From: JAEKNW01 sp963678375
GTDB taxonomy: Bacteria > Cloacimonadota > Cloacimonadia > Cloacimonadales > JAFGVF01
NCBI GenBank assembly: GCA_963678375.2
Contig: OY782831.1
Span: forward strand, 1,240,001 to 1,304,000
DNA length: 64,000 nucleotides
Direction: 5' to 3'
Shown: positions 35,070 to 44,203 of the stretch, piece after piece
Layout: every line of letters begins with the position of its first letter
Position numbering within the stretch: position 1 is the first letter of the stretch
Translations under genes and position numbers: made by a program
Notes under the pieces: model-generated
What the model saw: the letters and a program-made list of their open reading frames with translations, nothing else
What the model was told of the DNA's origin: nothing
Databases searched by the model: none

Positions 35070-35381
35070 ATGATATGGTTTGATGAATTTGTCAATAAAA
35101 TAAAAGAGTTACAAATGCAAGTTATATTAGACATTCTCATTACTGGGAAAAAAAAGAAAGGGTTCAAAAATTTAAAAAAGGTTTATGATAGTATTAATAT
35201 TCCAACTAAAGATTGTTTGATTGAAGATTCAGCATGGAAAGAGGCAAGAGAAATTACAAATATTATAATTAACTATGATGAAGAATATTGTATTGTTAGT
35301 TTGGTTGAAGACATAGATAATTATGAGATAGATGAGAAGCTTAAAATGTATAAAGGACATAATTGGGGCACATATAATTAA
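35070..35381 (+). CDS. Small hypothetical protein
   Basis: 103 residues, not recognised. It is rich in Ile, Lys, Asp and Glu and has no membrane segment or signal peptide; a lysine cluster (GKKKKGFKNLKK) lies near residue 28. The C-terminal part (YCIVSLVEDIDNYEIDEKL) looks like a real folded domain. The ATG at 35070 has no good ribosome site. It stands alone on the plus strand beside the minus-strand reverse transcriptases, so it may be a separate cargo gene or a remnant. I do not assign a function. Confidence 0.45.
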   Translation: MIWFDEFVNKIKELQMQVILDILITGKKKKGFKNLKKVYDSINIPTKDCLIEDSAWKEAREITNIIINYDEEYCIVSLVEDIDNYEIDEKLKMYKGHNWGTYN

Positions 35382-35620
35382 TAGTATAAGTCATCCTTAT
35401 GTATTAGTTGATTCAAAAAATGTATTGTTTTATATGGTGTCATTGAAACTGAGCAAATTGCTTAAAACAAACCTAGATTAAGATAGAAAGCAATTTATGT
35501 GTATATGATAACATAATATTATTCACTATAGCATTTTATAGATAACAAAAATGAGAGGTTTTTTTTGACTAAAATCAACTAATATGCTAAACTAATAGAT
35601 CTAGCAAATTAATTAAAGAT
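35382..35620. other. AT-rich non-coding sequence
   Basis: No ORF or clear structure is seen between the small hypothetical gene and the structured RNA candidate. The stretch GAGAGGTTTTTTTTG near 35554-35568 has a T-run, but I found no stem before it. Confidence 0.4.
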
Positions 35621-35881
35621 AAGATTCGGCGGTAATGTAGGCAGAATCTTTTCTTATTCAAAATTTACTTTTATACAATACGAGTATAAATCTCTGAGTA
35701 AGCACAAAAATCTAAAAAAGCTTTCATTGATTAGATCTTATTTTTATACTTTTTTTGCTTACTTGTTAAAAATATAGAAAGATAGTCTCGCCCCCTACTA
35801 TCTTTCCATTTGTTTCTCGATTACCGAGTTTACTTCCGCAAGTGTGTAGCTTGTTTTGGACGAATGGCAGAAGTTAAATTT
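35621..35881 (-). ncRNA. Candidate Drt3-associated non-coding RNA with ACACAC loop
   Basis: It is read on the minus strand, directly 3' of the second reverse transcriptase. Stems in transcript order: ACTTCTGC (35874-35867) with GCGGAAGT (35839-35832), 8 bp with one G-U, whose 27-base loop contains ACACAC (35847-35842); CTCG/CGAG (35828-35816); a perfect 10-bp stem, GAAAGATAGT (35806-35797) with ACTATCTTTC (35786-35777); AGTAAGCA with TGCTTACT (about 35763-35697), enclosing ATCTAA/TTAGAT; TTATAC/GTATAA (35689-35671); and AAGATTC/GAATCTT (35650-35621). Density of stems, absence of an ORF and position support an ncRNA. The exact ends, and whether it has its own promoter, are unknown. Confidence 0.62.
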
Positions 35882-38059
35882 TTAAGAATATACTTCTTGG
35901 CTAATTTTAGCCATAAGCTCTTTATCTAAATCAATGTTCTTCCATTTTATAAACCAATATTTTTGATATTGATTAAATTTTAGTATTTTCTGTATATTTG
36001 GTTGTGAAATTTCAAAAAGTTGTAGTAATTTTATTTTTTTTGTGTCTTCAATAAATGGACAAACAGTTAAATCTAAAATTAAAAAGATCATTTCAGCTTT
36101 TTTGTGTCTAGTTTTCACTGGATAACAACTAATATAATCTTCAACATAATTAATTAACTTCATTTTTAACTTTTCGTATTTATTAGAATTTCCAATATAG
36201 AAAAGGGTTATTACAATTGAGAAATAATTTAATGAATTTTGCATTATTTCAATTTTCCCATCATTGTTGATGCAATTTAGATATTTTGATAGTATGTATT
36301 CACTTAAACGATATGATTTACCTAATTCCTTTAGAACAACGAGTAAATATAAAGTTTCTACTTGTTTGTATTTTGTGATTGAGTTTTTGTTAATAATCAA
36401 ACCTATCTCATCAGATATTTTTTTGAATACTCTATCTTGATTCTCAGTTGAGAATAATTGTAGAGGTTTGCTTTCAGTATTAATATCGTAATTTCCTTTG
36501 TAGAACTTAATAATTTTTGATATAATACTACTTAATTTTATTGTAGAGTTAACTCTAGGTGATACAGAGTATATAAAAAACACAAAATCTAAGAAATTAA
36601 TTATATAGTTCGTGAAACTTGATTCAAACTTATTTTTGTACAAATTCTCTGAATTAGTCAGCTTCTGAGTAATCTCTTTTTGAATAAATATCTTATATGC
36701 TTTGCTAAATAATTTGAGTTGAGTTTCTATTTTGTTACTTAAAATTGCAAGTGTAAAAGTCAGTATGTCTTTATATGCTACATTTGTTTCTTTAATTATT
36801 ATTTTATAATCAGTAGTAAAGTTGTTAGGTTTAAAATCAAAACTAAACTTGATATTACTTAAATATTGATTAGTTAAAGTATCTTTAAACTCAAGATTAT
36901 CATTGTCATTATACGTAATAACAAAATTTGGGTTGTTTTTTAATAATTTTACTATTCTCTGTTTTGCGATGCTGAGATCAGTGATAATAGGTTTCGAATA
37001 TTCGATTGATTTTGAATCATTAACTGATAAGTTGAAGTTCTTTAACTCAATGTTAAAAAGATTAATAATTTTTTCTTTTAAATACTCATCATCATAAAAC
37101 AAGAAATAATCATCTACATACCTGTAAATCTCATAATGCTTATTTAAATAGAATCCTTCTCCATGTAAAATATTCTCTACATTTTTATCTATTCGCTGCA
37201 ATATTATTTCAGCAAAAATTCTAGAAAACTCAGGTCCAATAATAATGCCGTTTGTTTCACCATAATTTGCATTTTGAATAATCTGGTCAAAAATTCCTGG
37301 GAACGTTTTTTTTGACTTACCAATTTCTTCTTTTACTTGATTTTTCCCAAAAATTGCCCATCCAATAGTATGAGAATATATGCTATCAAAGCATTTGCTT
37401 ATATCAAATTTGTACAATGACTTGAATTTTTTTTCAGCTCTGTGGTATATGTAATCTTCATAAAATTTATATATGTTTGTGAATTTTTTATATGAAAAGA
37501 ATGTTTTCAAATTTTCATATTCATGGCCATTTAACTCTAAGAAATCATCTGATCTACCCTGTTTATTTTGATGGAGCTTATCATTAAAAAATGTGTATCT
37601 TGCGATATTATAAGGTTTACGTATACTGTATTTGCTTAATGAACAATAGTATAACATTAGTTCTTTATACTTATTATAAAAGTCAATAATAATGAGTTGA
37701 TTAATGGGGTGTATCACTGTTAATTCCCTAAAATTATTCTCTTTGTGGTCAATTTTATAGGAAAATGGTATTGTCACATCAGTACAATCATTCTTGGCAA
37801 GAATACATTGGTTATTCTGAATTTTGTCTTCAGTTAAATTACAAAGAATGGCTAACAAAGCTTCAAAAGCATCTTTATTATCATTCTTGAAATCATTAGC
37901 ATATTTTAAAACATTGTCTTTTATTTCAATTTTGTTATTTTTTAAAAATCTATAAAAATACCTATTAGAAAAAATGATTGGTACTTCGTATGGTAAAACA
38001 TCAGATAGAATTACTCTTTCTTTTGTATACTTAATATATTTTCTTTTTTTACTTCTCAT
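35882..38059 (-). CDS. drt3b: Reverse transcriptase, Drt3b-like (defence-associated RT type 3)
   Basis: 725 residues. The RT palm is in the first half. Motif A is YKFDISKCFDSI with D219, motif B is TNGIIIGPEFSRIFAEIIL near 269-287, and motif C is YRYVDDYFLFYDDE with YVDD at 314-317. The C-terminal 380 residues are helical, lysine- and isoleucine-rich, and unlike maturase or endonuclease domains. The gene overlaps the upstream RT by 11 bases, so the two are made together. The two-RT operon matches Drt3a/Drt3b (UG3/UG8 RTs). Which protein is a or b is assigned from gene order and size only. Confidence 0.75.
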   Translation of the reverse strand: MRSKKRKYIKYTKERVILSDVLPYEVPIIFSNRYFYRFLKNNKIEIKDNVLKYANDFKNDNKDAFEALLAILCNLTEDKIQNNQCILAKNDCTDVTIPFSYKIDHKENNFRELTVIHPINQLIIIDFYNKYKELMLYYCSLSKYSIRKPYNIARYTFFNDKLHQNKQGRSDDFLELNGHEYENLKTFFSYKKFTNIYKFYEDYIYHRAEKKFKSLYKFDISKCFDSIYSHTIGWAIFGKNQVKEEIGKSKKTFPGIFDQIIQNANYGETNGIIIGPEFSRIFAEIILQRIDKNVENILHGEGFYLNKHYEIYRYVDDYFLFYDDEYLKEKIINLFNIELKNFNLSVNDSKSIEYSKPIITDLSIAKQRIVKLLKNNPNFVITYNDNDNLEFKDTLTNQYLSNIKFSFDFKPNNFTTDYKIIIKETNVAYKDILTFTLAILSNKIETQLKLFSKAYKIFIQKEITQKLTNSENLYKNKFESSFTNYIINFLDFVFFIYSVSPRVNSTIKLSSIISKIIKFYKGNYDINTESKPLQLFSTENQDRVFKKISDEIGLIINKNSITKYKQVETLYLLVVLKELGKSYRLSEYILSKYLNCINNDGKIEIMQNSLNYFSIVITLFYIGNSNKYEKLKMKLINYVEDYISCYPVKTRHKKAEMIFLILDLTVCPFIEDTKKIKLLQLFEISQPNIQKILKFNQYQKYWFIKWKNIDLDKELMAKISQEVYS

Positions 38060-39527
38060 CTTTCCATATCATTTTTATTATTTCAAACTTTGAGATATTT
38101 CTTCTAAATTTACTTTTATAAAATACTTTTTCTTTCTTTGTCATTTTAAAATTATAAAATTTTTTTGATTCAAAACCATCTAAAAAATTTATCTTATTTA
38201 ATATATAATCTTCTAGTTTAGCTTTATCAATTTTTAACTTATGATATGGAGCTATTTTCTTAAGATATTTTTTTAATTTGTTATTCAAATGAATCAAACT
38301 ATTTTTTTTACCAAGTGTTAAAAGCGTATTTGAATAGTAAATACCTGCTTTAATATTTTTTTTATTATTCTTTAAGTGGTAATTACCTGTCAAAAATTTT
38401 AGTCTATCTATAAGAAGTCGTCGTGCTGATTTTTCATCATATTTTGAGTTCAGATTGTATGCATCTATAGCTTTTCTAATTCGCTCTTCAATTCTCCTAG
38501 TTTTTTTTTCTGATAGCTCAATTTTTAAGTAATTTTTTTGATTATTATTATATTGTTCCTTCACGAATTTATATCCTAAATACGTTAACTCAATTTTCTT
38601 ATTATCAGGCAGAAGGATGGTTTGTGTTTTATTTTCTGTTTTATTTTGGCCATCATTAAGTAATAAACCTCTTTTCTCAATAATGTCTTTGATTTTTTTA
38701 AAATGTAAATTAGGATCACTTTGTAAATATTGAGGTATAAATATTGCTACTATATCATCAACGTATCTCGAATAATATACTAAGTCATTAAGTCTTTTGA
38801 TTTCATTATCAATATCTCGCGCAAACAATTCCGACAGATAGGCACTTATTCCAAGTCCTCGAGGAATACCATGGTGTGGTTTTATTTTACTGATATCCTT
38901 TTTAGATTCAAATTCATAAAAGAGTTTTCGTATAAGATTTTTTGATTGAGTATTCAGTAACTGGCTTTCATAGATTTTAATCATGAGTTTTTCATGAGGG
39001 ATGCTTTCATAAAAACTGTGTATATCTGTTTTTATTACTATTTTAGGAAAGTTATCAGACAATAAGTGATATATCTGTCTTATTATATCATTTCTGTTAG
39101 ATTGTTTTACTTTAAATGTCCGAAATACATTGTATTGCAATTGTTTAATAGCAAAGAATGATGAGGCTATATCTTCTTTGTTTGAGGAATATTTATCAAT
39201 CGTAAATAGATCAAATTTATCTTGTTTGATAATTTGAAAATTAAATTGAAAACTCTTCAGATTTATTATTTTTGATAACTTATCAAAGTATAATAACCTT
39301 ATTTCTTCTTTTTCTTTGTTTATTTTTTCTAATTTCTGGGATAAAATATTTAATTTATCTTTTGAAGCTGTTTTGGATAATTCTTGTTTTTCTTTTAAAA
39401 CTGATAAAAAATCATTATGCTTCTTAAAATACTCATCTGGATAATAGTTTTTATGAAAATTCCCTTTTCTATTTTCTAAGTAGAAAATTTTTTCAAAATT
39501 TGTATTCGAGAATGATTGATTTAACAT
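38049..39527 (-). CDS. drt3a: Reverse transcriptase, Drt3a-like (defence-associated RT type 3)
   Basis: 492 residues. A lysine/glutamate-rich coiled-coil segment covers about 40-75. Motif A is IKTDIHSFYESI with D168, motif B is GIPRGLGISAYLSELFARDID at 220-240, and motif C is YSRYVDDIVAIF with YVDD at 255-258. All catalytic aspartates are present, so it should be active. The C-terminal thumb-like region (LTYLGYKF onward) is strongly basic. First gene of the two-RT operon. Base composition is clearly more AT-rich than the neighbouring ribosomal block, in line with horizontal acquisition. Confidence 0.78.
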   Translation of the reverse strand: MLNQSFSNTNFEKIFYLENRKGNFHKNYYPDEYFKKHNDFLSVLKEKQELSKTASKDKLNILSQKLEKINKEKEEIRLLYFDKLSKIINLKSFQFNFQIIKQDKFDLFTIDKYSSNKEDIASSFFAIKQLQYNVFRTFKVKQSNRNDIIRQIYHLLSDNFPKIVIKTDIHSFYESIPHEKLMIKIYESQLLNTQSKNLIRKLFYEFESKKDISKIKPHHGIPRGLGISAYLSELFARDIDNEIKRLNDLVYYSRYVDDIVAIFIPQYLQSDPNLHFKKIKDIIEKRGLLLNDGQNKTENKTQTILLPDNKKIELTYLGYKFVKEQYNNNQKNYLKIELSEKKTRRIEERIRKAIDAYNLNSKYDEKSARRLLIDRLKFLTGNYHLKNNKKNIKAGIYYSNTLLTLGKKNSLIHLNNKLKKYLKKIAPYHKLKIDKAKLEDYILNKINFLDGFESKKFYNFKMTKKEKVFYKSKFRRNISKFEIIKMIWKDEK

Positions 39528-39596
39528 TCAATTTAATTAGTTATATTATTATAGGTAATGAAATTACAATTAATTAAAGAAATAAGGTTCTGTAAA

Positions 39597-40560
39597 TTAT
39601 GCATTAGCTAATTTCTCCTGTAAATAAAAGTGTTTATAAAGGTCAATGTCATTAGGTACAACTGAGTACTGCATTTTTTTAGTTTTTGGTAGCACATCAA
39701 TTTATTTTACAATTTCATCTATTCATCAATAATCAAAAAATATATTCTAAATTATTTATGTCAATATATTTCTCAAAAATTATCTATTTAGCTCTTATAA
39801 AATTAGTTATAAAGAGAAAACCACATCAAGTGTAGAAGGCTCTTTTTAGTAAACATTAATATATATTTTTTCCAAAGCTAAAATCAATGACTTTTGAGAA
39901 AAAAATGTTTCTTTACCAGATGGAGCAAAAAAGAACTTTCCCTCCTGCAAAAGAGATTTGTTACCAACTATTCTATGCTGAACACATTCTTATTCAAGTA
40001 AAATCTATAATAACAATCAACAAAAGTAATCTTCTCATCAGAAAGTGTGAAATTAATGGACCAATTACAAAAAACCTCATCAAGTAAATTATCGGCTATC
40101 TTAATCTCTTCATAAGAGCAATTGAGAGAATAATGTCCATTTGCTCTTTCATTAAAGGAATCTTTTTCAAAATCAATTTAATATTTCCCTTACACTTAAA
40201 TTCTAGGATTCTTTAGAACTGAAATATTAAGAGTTTGACTATTATAAATATTCCAGAAGTCATCTTCATCCACTGAGAAGAAAATAGATCTAAAAGAATT
40301 ATCTTTCATATAAGCGTCAATAAGGTCTATGGTTAACCAGTTTAATTCATCAATTTTTGCAAAGCGACCAGATGAACTGCTATACTTTTTGTAAAAGCAA
40401 GATACTCTTGCTGAATGTAATAATCCAGCATGGCTGAGTTTTAAGTCAATCTACAGGATAATTTTAGTGAAGGTAAGAGCTATGTATAATGAATTAGCGA
40501 AGTATCAAAGGGCGATAATATAGATTATTTACTTTCCCTCTAATCCATTAATACTATTTC
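39597..40560 (-). pseudogene. Decayed gene(s) of unknown family upstream of the RT operon
   Basis: On the minus strand several protein-like stretches lie in different frames, broken by stops and shifts. The run LSHAGLLHSARVSCFYKKYS leads into SGRFAKIDELNWLTIDLIDA and ends at a stop at 40196. HYSLNCSYEEIKIADNLLDE leads into VFCNWSINFTLSDEKITFVD near 40000-40170. VGNKSLLQEGKFFFAPSGKE lies near 39860-39960. A last tail, MQYSVVPNDIDLYKHFYLQE, ends at 39597. Composition is that of real soluble protein. I do not recognise the family; it could be a former defence or mobile gene. Confidence 0.5.
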
Positions 40561-40880
40561 CCCTGAGACAGTTCAAGACAAGTCATTGAAATACATATCT
40601 TGTAAAATCAATAATTACTGCACATCGTAAGAACAACTGTTGCTCTCTTGCACTTCTACTACTTCATCAATGGTTCACTATATTGGTACTTGACAACTAG
40701 ATACTATTTTGGACTCTTTCTATTCCTACAAATAAGCTAAAAAAAATTAATCACTGTATTTCATCTCAATATATTTGCTACTCAGCAAGCATTATCAGTA
40801 AAAATTAAATAAAATCTTGCCAAAAAGCTCCCTCTAATTTATATAAGGAACATGGAAAATAGTTTTTTAGGAAAAATAAA
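40561..40880. other. AT-rich spacer before the two-component system
   Basis: No gene is supported. Frames on both strands are broken by stops. The end holds a weak AGGA ribosome site (40869-40872) for the histidine kinase start TTG 40881. Confidence 0.4.
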
Positions 40881-42689
40881 TTGAAAATTAATAGATTACT
40901 GCTCATCATTATATCGCTTTTAGGTTTAACAGCACTCTTGAGTGAAGAACCAATCCTTCACTATTTGTTAGAACCAGGAAAACTAGCCTATCATGTAGTT
41001 GAAAAAGATGAGGTATTAAACACAAAAAATCTAAATTCTGATCTTCTGCATTGGCAGGAAATTGATTATTTAACATATAAAGAAAAACAAACAATCGATA
41101 AGCTTCTCTACCGGTTAGAGTTGCCTGATTCTTTGACTACAGAAAAAAATAGGATATTCTTCATTGGTTATTACACACCATTCAAGGTCTATTACAATTC
41201 GGAAGAAATTTATTCAGATAGTAAGAGATCAAACTTTGTTCACCTACTAACATTAAACTATTCTAAGGAAGAGAAGTACCTCTATTTCCTTTATGATGAA
41301 GCTATTCCGGGTTATCCAGTACCTTTTTCTCTGGTATTTTTAAATGAAGATTTAACAGATACTCCATTTGTATATTTGATAATAGAGTTAATCTTTGTAC
41401 AGATGCTCAATTATTCAGTATCAATCTTTTTCTTCTTAATCTCACTGATTAGTCTCTTTCTTCTTCTGAGAAGCTCAAAATCAATTAAGAAACACGTTTT
41501 CGCAGTATTTATATACTCTCTTATTATAGGACTTGATCACGGCCTTAATACCCTGCTTATGGCTTATTTTGGAATATCACCTAAAATATTCTATTGGATT
41601 GATTCAATGATGTTCCAGCTTTTCCTAATTATGATTGTTACAATGGCAGACTATGTGTTCTCAGATGGTAAGTCAAAATTCTTACGATTTTTAAAATATT
41701 TAATTATCTGTATAACAGTTATTAACTTCTTGGTAACTAACTTGATACAGTTCTATCAAATTTTCGATTTCTTAAATATCTCGCTTTATGTAATTACTAT
41801 CCTATATTTGATTTTCTATCTTATTAAAAAGTTTAAGTATATTAGAGAAAAGTTAAATATTTTCATAGCCTTAATTTTTATTTTAGCGCCTCTTCTAATG
41901 TTTGTTACTAGAAATTTCAAATATGTTCCTTACATTTCATCAGTTTATGTCTTAATATCTGTATCAATCCTTTATATTTTCGTTTATAATTTCTTTGCTA
42001 GATTTAGAAAGAATGAGGCAAGTTTAGTTAACACTAAACTAGATTTACAAGAGAAAGAAAATGAGATTTTGAGGTTGGAGAAGGATAGACTTAAAAATAG
42101 TATTTCTCATCTTAAAGGTCAATTGAATCCACATTTCTTATTTAATAGCCTATCTACCTTGACAGGAATAATTCACATGGATAGCGATAAAGCTGTAAAT
42201 TACGTAGAAGAACTTTCAAATATGTATCGTTATATTCTTCAAACAGATAATAAGGAATTGATTGATTTAGAATCGGAGTTAGACCTTCTTGATTCATATA
42301 ATTACTTAGTTAGTATGAAATATGGAAAGAATTATGAGCTTAATATTGATATTGATGATGATTACATGGACTATAAACTTCCACCTCTTTCCCTACAAAC
42401 TATGATTGAAAATATTTTTAAACATAACACTATTGATCTGAATCATAAAATGAAGATTGACATCTTTATAGCTGATATGTTTATTGTAATTATAAATGAT
42501 ATTCATAAAAAGGAATCTGCCTTCCAATATAAAGAAAAGAAAGCAGGTATTGGTCAACAAAACATTACAGCTATATATCAATATTATAGTGAAAGAAAGC
42601 CTATCTATGAAATAAAGAATAATAAATACATAGTTAAAATACCTCTAATTGACAAGGATGTACAATATGTTAAAGATATTAATAATTGA
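40881..42689 (+). CDS. Sensor histidine kinase, LytS/YehU (His_kinase PF06580) family
   Basis: 602 residues from TTG 40881. A signal-like hydrophobic N-terminus (2-20) precedes a periplasmic domain to about 165, then about seven membrane helices (170-375) as in 7TMR-type receptors, a short coiled coil, and the kinase. GQLNPHFLFNSLSTL near 415 is the phospho-acceptor histidine block of this family. PPLSLQTMIENIFKHN is the N-box. The stimulus is unknown. It overlaps the response regulator gene, so they form one two-component operon. Confidence 0.9.
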   Translation: MKINRLLLIIISLLGLTALLSEEPILHYLLEPGKLAYHVVEKDEVLNTKNLNSDLLHWQEIDYLTYKEKQTIDKLLYRLELPDSLTTEKNRIFFIGYYTPFKVYYNSEEIYSDSKRSNFVHLLTLNYSKEEKYLYFLYDEAIPGYPVPFSLVFLNEDLTDTPFVYLIIELIFVQMLNYSVSIFFFLISLISLFLLLRSSKSIKKHVFAVFIYSLIIGLDHGLNTLLMAYFGISPKIFYWIDSMMFQLFLIMIVTMADYVFSDGKSKFLRFLKYLIICITVINFLVTNLIQFYQIFDFLNISLYVITILYLIFYLIKKFKYIREKLNIFIALIFILAPLLMFVTRNFKYVPYISSVYVLISVSILYIFVYNFFARFRKNEASLVNTKLDLQEKENEILRLEKDRLKNSISHLKGQLNPHFLFNSLSTLTGIIHMDSDKAVNYVEELSNMYRYILQTDNKELIDLESELDLLDSYNYLVSMKYGKNYELNIDIDDDYMDYKLPPLSLQTMIENIFKHNTIDLNHKMKIDIFIADMFIVIINDIHKKESAFQYKEKKAGIGQQNITAIYQYYSERKPIYEIKNNKYIVKIPLIDKDVQYVKDINN

Positions 42690-43458
42690 AGATGAAGAAA
42701 TTATTGCCCAAAGATTAGTTCAATTGCTAGACCAAATTGAGTTTGACTACCAGCTCTGCAAAATTATTGGCTCAGTCCAAGATTCTATCAACTGGTTATC
42801 AGAAAATGAACATCCAGATCTTATTTTTGCTGATATACAACTTTCAGATGGAAATAGCTTTTCGATTTTTAAAGCTATAAATGTTAAATCGAAAGTCATT
42901 TTCACAACCTCATATGATGAGTTTGCTCTTGATGCTTTTAAGGTAAACAGTATTGATTACTTGCTAAAACCTATTACTGCCAAAAAATTGGAAAAGTCAT
43001 TTGAAAAACTAGATAGCATGTCAAAAGCATTTTCTCAAGCTGACGAAAGCCATACTAGTCAAGAAGAGCAAGATAAGATTTCTAACTTATTAGACTATTT
43101 AGACAATAAAGAAAAAGACTATCGCAATAGATTTTTAATCAAAATGGGCAATGCTTATAAATCTATCCCTGCTTCTGAAATTGCTTATTTTTTTGTATCC
43201 AATAAAACAACCTATTTATTAACCTTCAATAAGAAAAAATACTCTTTAGATACTCCTTTAGATGAATTAGATAAAGAACTTAACCCTAAATTATTCTTTA
43301 GAATAAACCGACAAATGATTGTTAATATTAACTCAATTAAAGAAATTCATACCTTCTTTAATAGCAGACTTCTCTTGAATATTGAGCCTGCTTTTGATGA
43401 AGATGTTTTAGTGACAAGATCAAATATAGCTAACTTTAAGGAGTGGATGAATAGCTAG
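42667..43458 (+). CDS. LytTR-type response regulator
   Basis: 263 residues from ATG 42667, picked because AAGGA (42654-42658) is 8 bases upstream; earlier in-frame starts at 42649 and 42658 lack one. The REC domain has IIEDEE near residue 6, the phospho-Asp in LIFADIQLSDG, Thr in FTTSYDEFAL and Lys in YLLKPI. A LytTR DNA-binding domain fills about 150-260 (SIPASEIAYFFVSNKTTYL, FFRINRQMIVNINSIKEI). It overlaps the kinase gene by 23 bases. Confidence 0.92.
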   Translation: MLKILIIEDEEIIAQRLVQLLDQIEFDYQLCKIIGSVQDSINWLSENEHPDLIFADIQLSDGNSFSIFKAINVKSKVIFTTSYDEFALDAFKVNSIDYLLKPITAKKLEKSFEKLDSMSKAFSQADESHTSQEEQDKISNLLDYLDNKEKDYRNRFLIKMGNAYKSIPASEIAYFFVSNKTTYLLTFNKKKYSLDTPLDELDKELNPKLFFRINRQMIVNINSIKEIHTFFNSRLLLNIEPAFDEDVLVTRSNIANFKEWMNS

Positions 43459-43511
43459 CAATCCTTGATACAAGCAGTATAGAAGGCCTTTTCAAGAAAT
43501 AACTTGCCAAA

Positions 43512-43547
43512 ATTAACTATATGGATAAATTTGACTATATGGTTAAT
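43512..43547. promoter_or_regulatory. Candidate operator of the TetR-controlled exporter operon
   Basis: ATTAAC (43512-43517) and GTTAAT (43542-43547) are the ends of an imperfect palindrome with ATAT blocks inside; a direct ACTATATGG repeat (43516-43524 and 43534-43542) overlaps it. It ends 18 bases before the TetR start codon, as expected for autoregulation. Confidence 0.5.
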
Positions 43548-43565
43548 ATGATAAGAGAGGAAAAT

Positions 43566-44201
43566 ATGAAAAGGTACAATAAAGATACTGAAGATAAGAT
43601 ATTGTTGGTAGCTCAAAGCATTTTTAGAGAAAAGGGTTTTAGTGGTACAAAGACTCAAGAAATTGCTGATCAAGCCGGAATTAACAAAGCTCTTCTTCAC
43701 TATTATTTCAAGAGTAAAAGGATTCTATTTGAAAGAGTGTTCTTACTTTCACTGAAAGAAGTTTTTGAAGTCTTGGCTTCTTATCTCAATAACGAGCAAT
43801 CATTAATAGACAAGACACCTAATTTAGTGTCTTCATATCTAACTTATGTAAGTAAAAACATCAATCTCTTTGTTTTTGTAATTGCAGAGGTATGGCAGAA
43901 TCAAGACTTTACTCAGAAGTTTGTTGAAGTAGCAATGGACCATGTTAATTTCGATAGATTTTTTACTTCTTTCAAGCAGGAAGTACAAGCTGGTTTATTG
44001 CGCGATATAAATCCTGTTCATTATTTAATTAACCTCGTTTCACTCTCCATCTTCCCTTTTTTAATTTCCCCCATAATGAAAACTATGCTGTCCACTATGG
44101 ATATTGACCCTGCGATAATACTAAATGAACGCAAGGAAGTAGTAACTAGGGAACTATTAGCAATGATTAAACCTGATAATATTATTAAGGTACAGGAGTA
44201 A
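43566..44201 (+). CDS. TetR/AcrR-family transcriptional regulator
   Basis: 211 residues from ATG 43566 (AGAGG at 43556-43560). The HTH reads ILLVAQSIFREKGFSGTKTQEIADQAGINKALLHYYFKSK, the classic TetR block. The C-terminal ligand domain is of the CecR/YbiH sort by context. First gene of an operon with HlyD, two ATPases and two permeases, the E. coli CecR-YbhGFSR arrangement; it probably represses that operon until an effector binds. Confidence 0.93.
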   Translation: MKRYNKDTEDKILLVAQSIFREKGFSGTKTQEIADQAGINKALLHYYFKSKRILFERVFLLSLKEVFEVLASYLNNEQSLIDKTPNLVSSYLTYVSKNINLFVFVIAEVWQNQDFTQKFVEVAMDHVNFDRFFTSFKQEVQAGLLRDINPVHYLINLVSLSIFPFLISPIMKTMLSTMDIDPAIILNERKEVVTRELLAMIKPDNIIKVQE

Positions 44202-44203
44202 GA

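Noticed and set aside
35882..39527. Retron, group II intron or diversity-generating retroelement
   Set aside because: No maturase or HNH domain, no template/variable repeat pair, no typical retron msr-msd before the RT, and two different RTs in tandem.
39887..40087. Plus-strand 66-codon ORF
   Set aside because: It lies opposite the protein-like minus-strand remnants, has no ribosome site and reads as their shadow.
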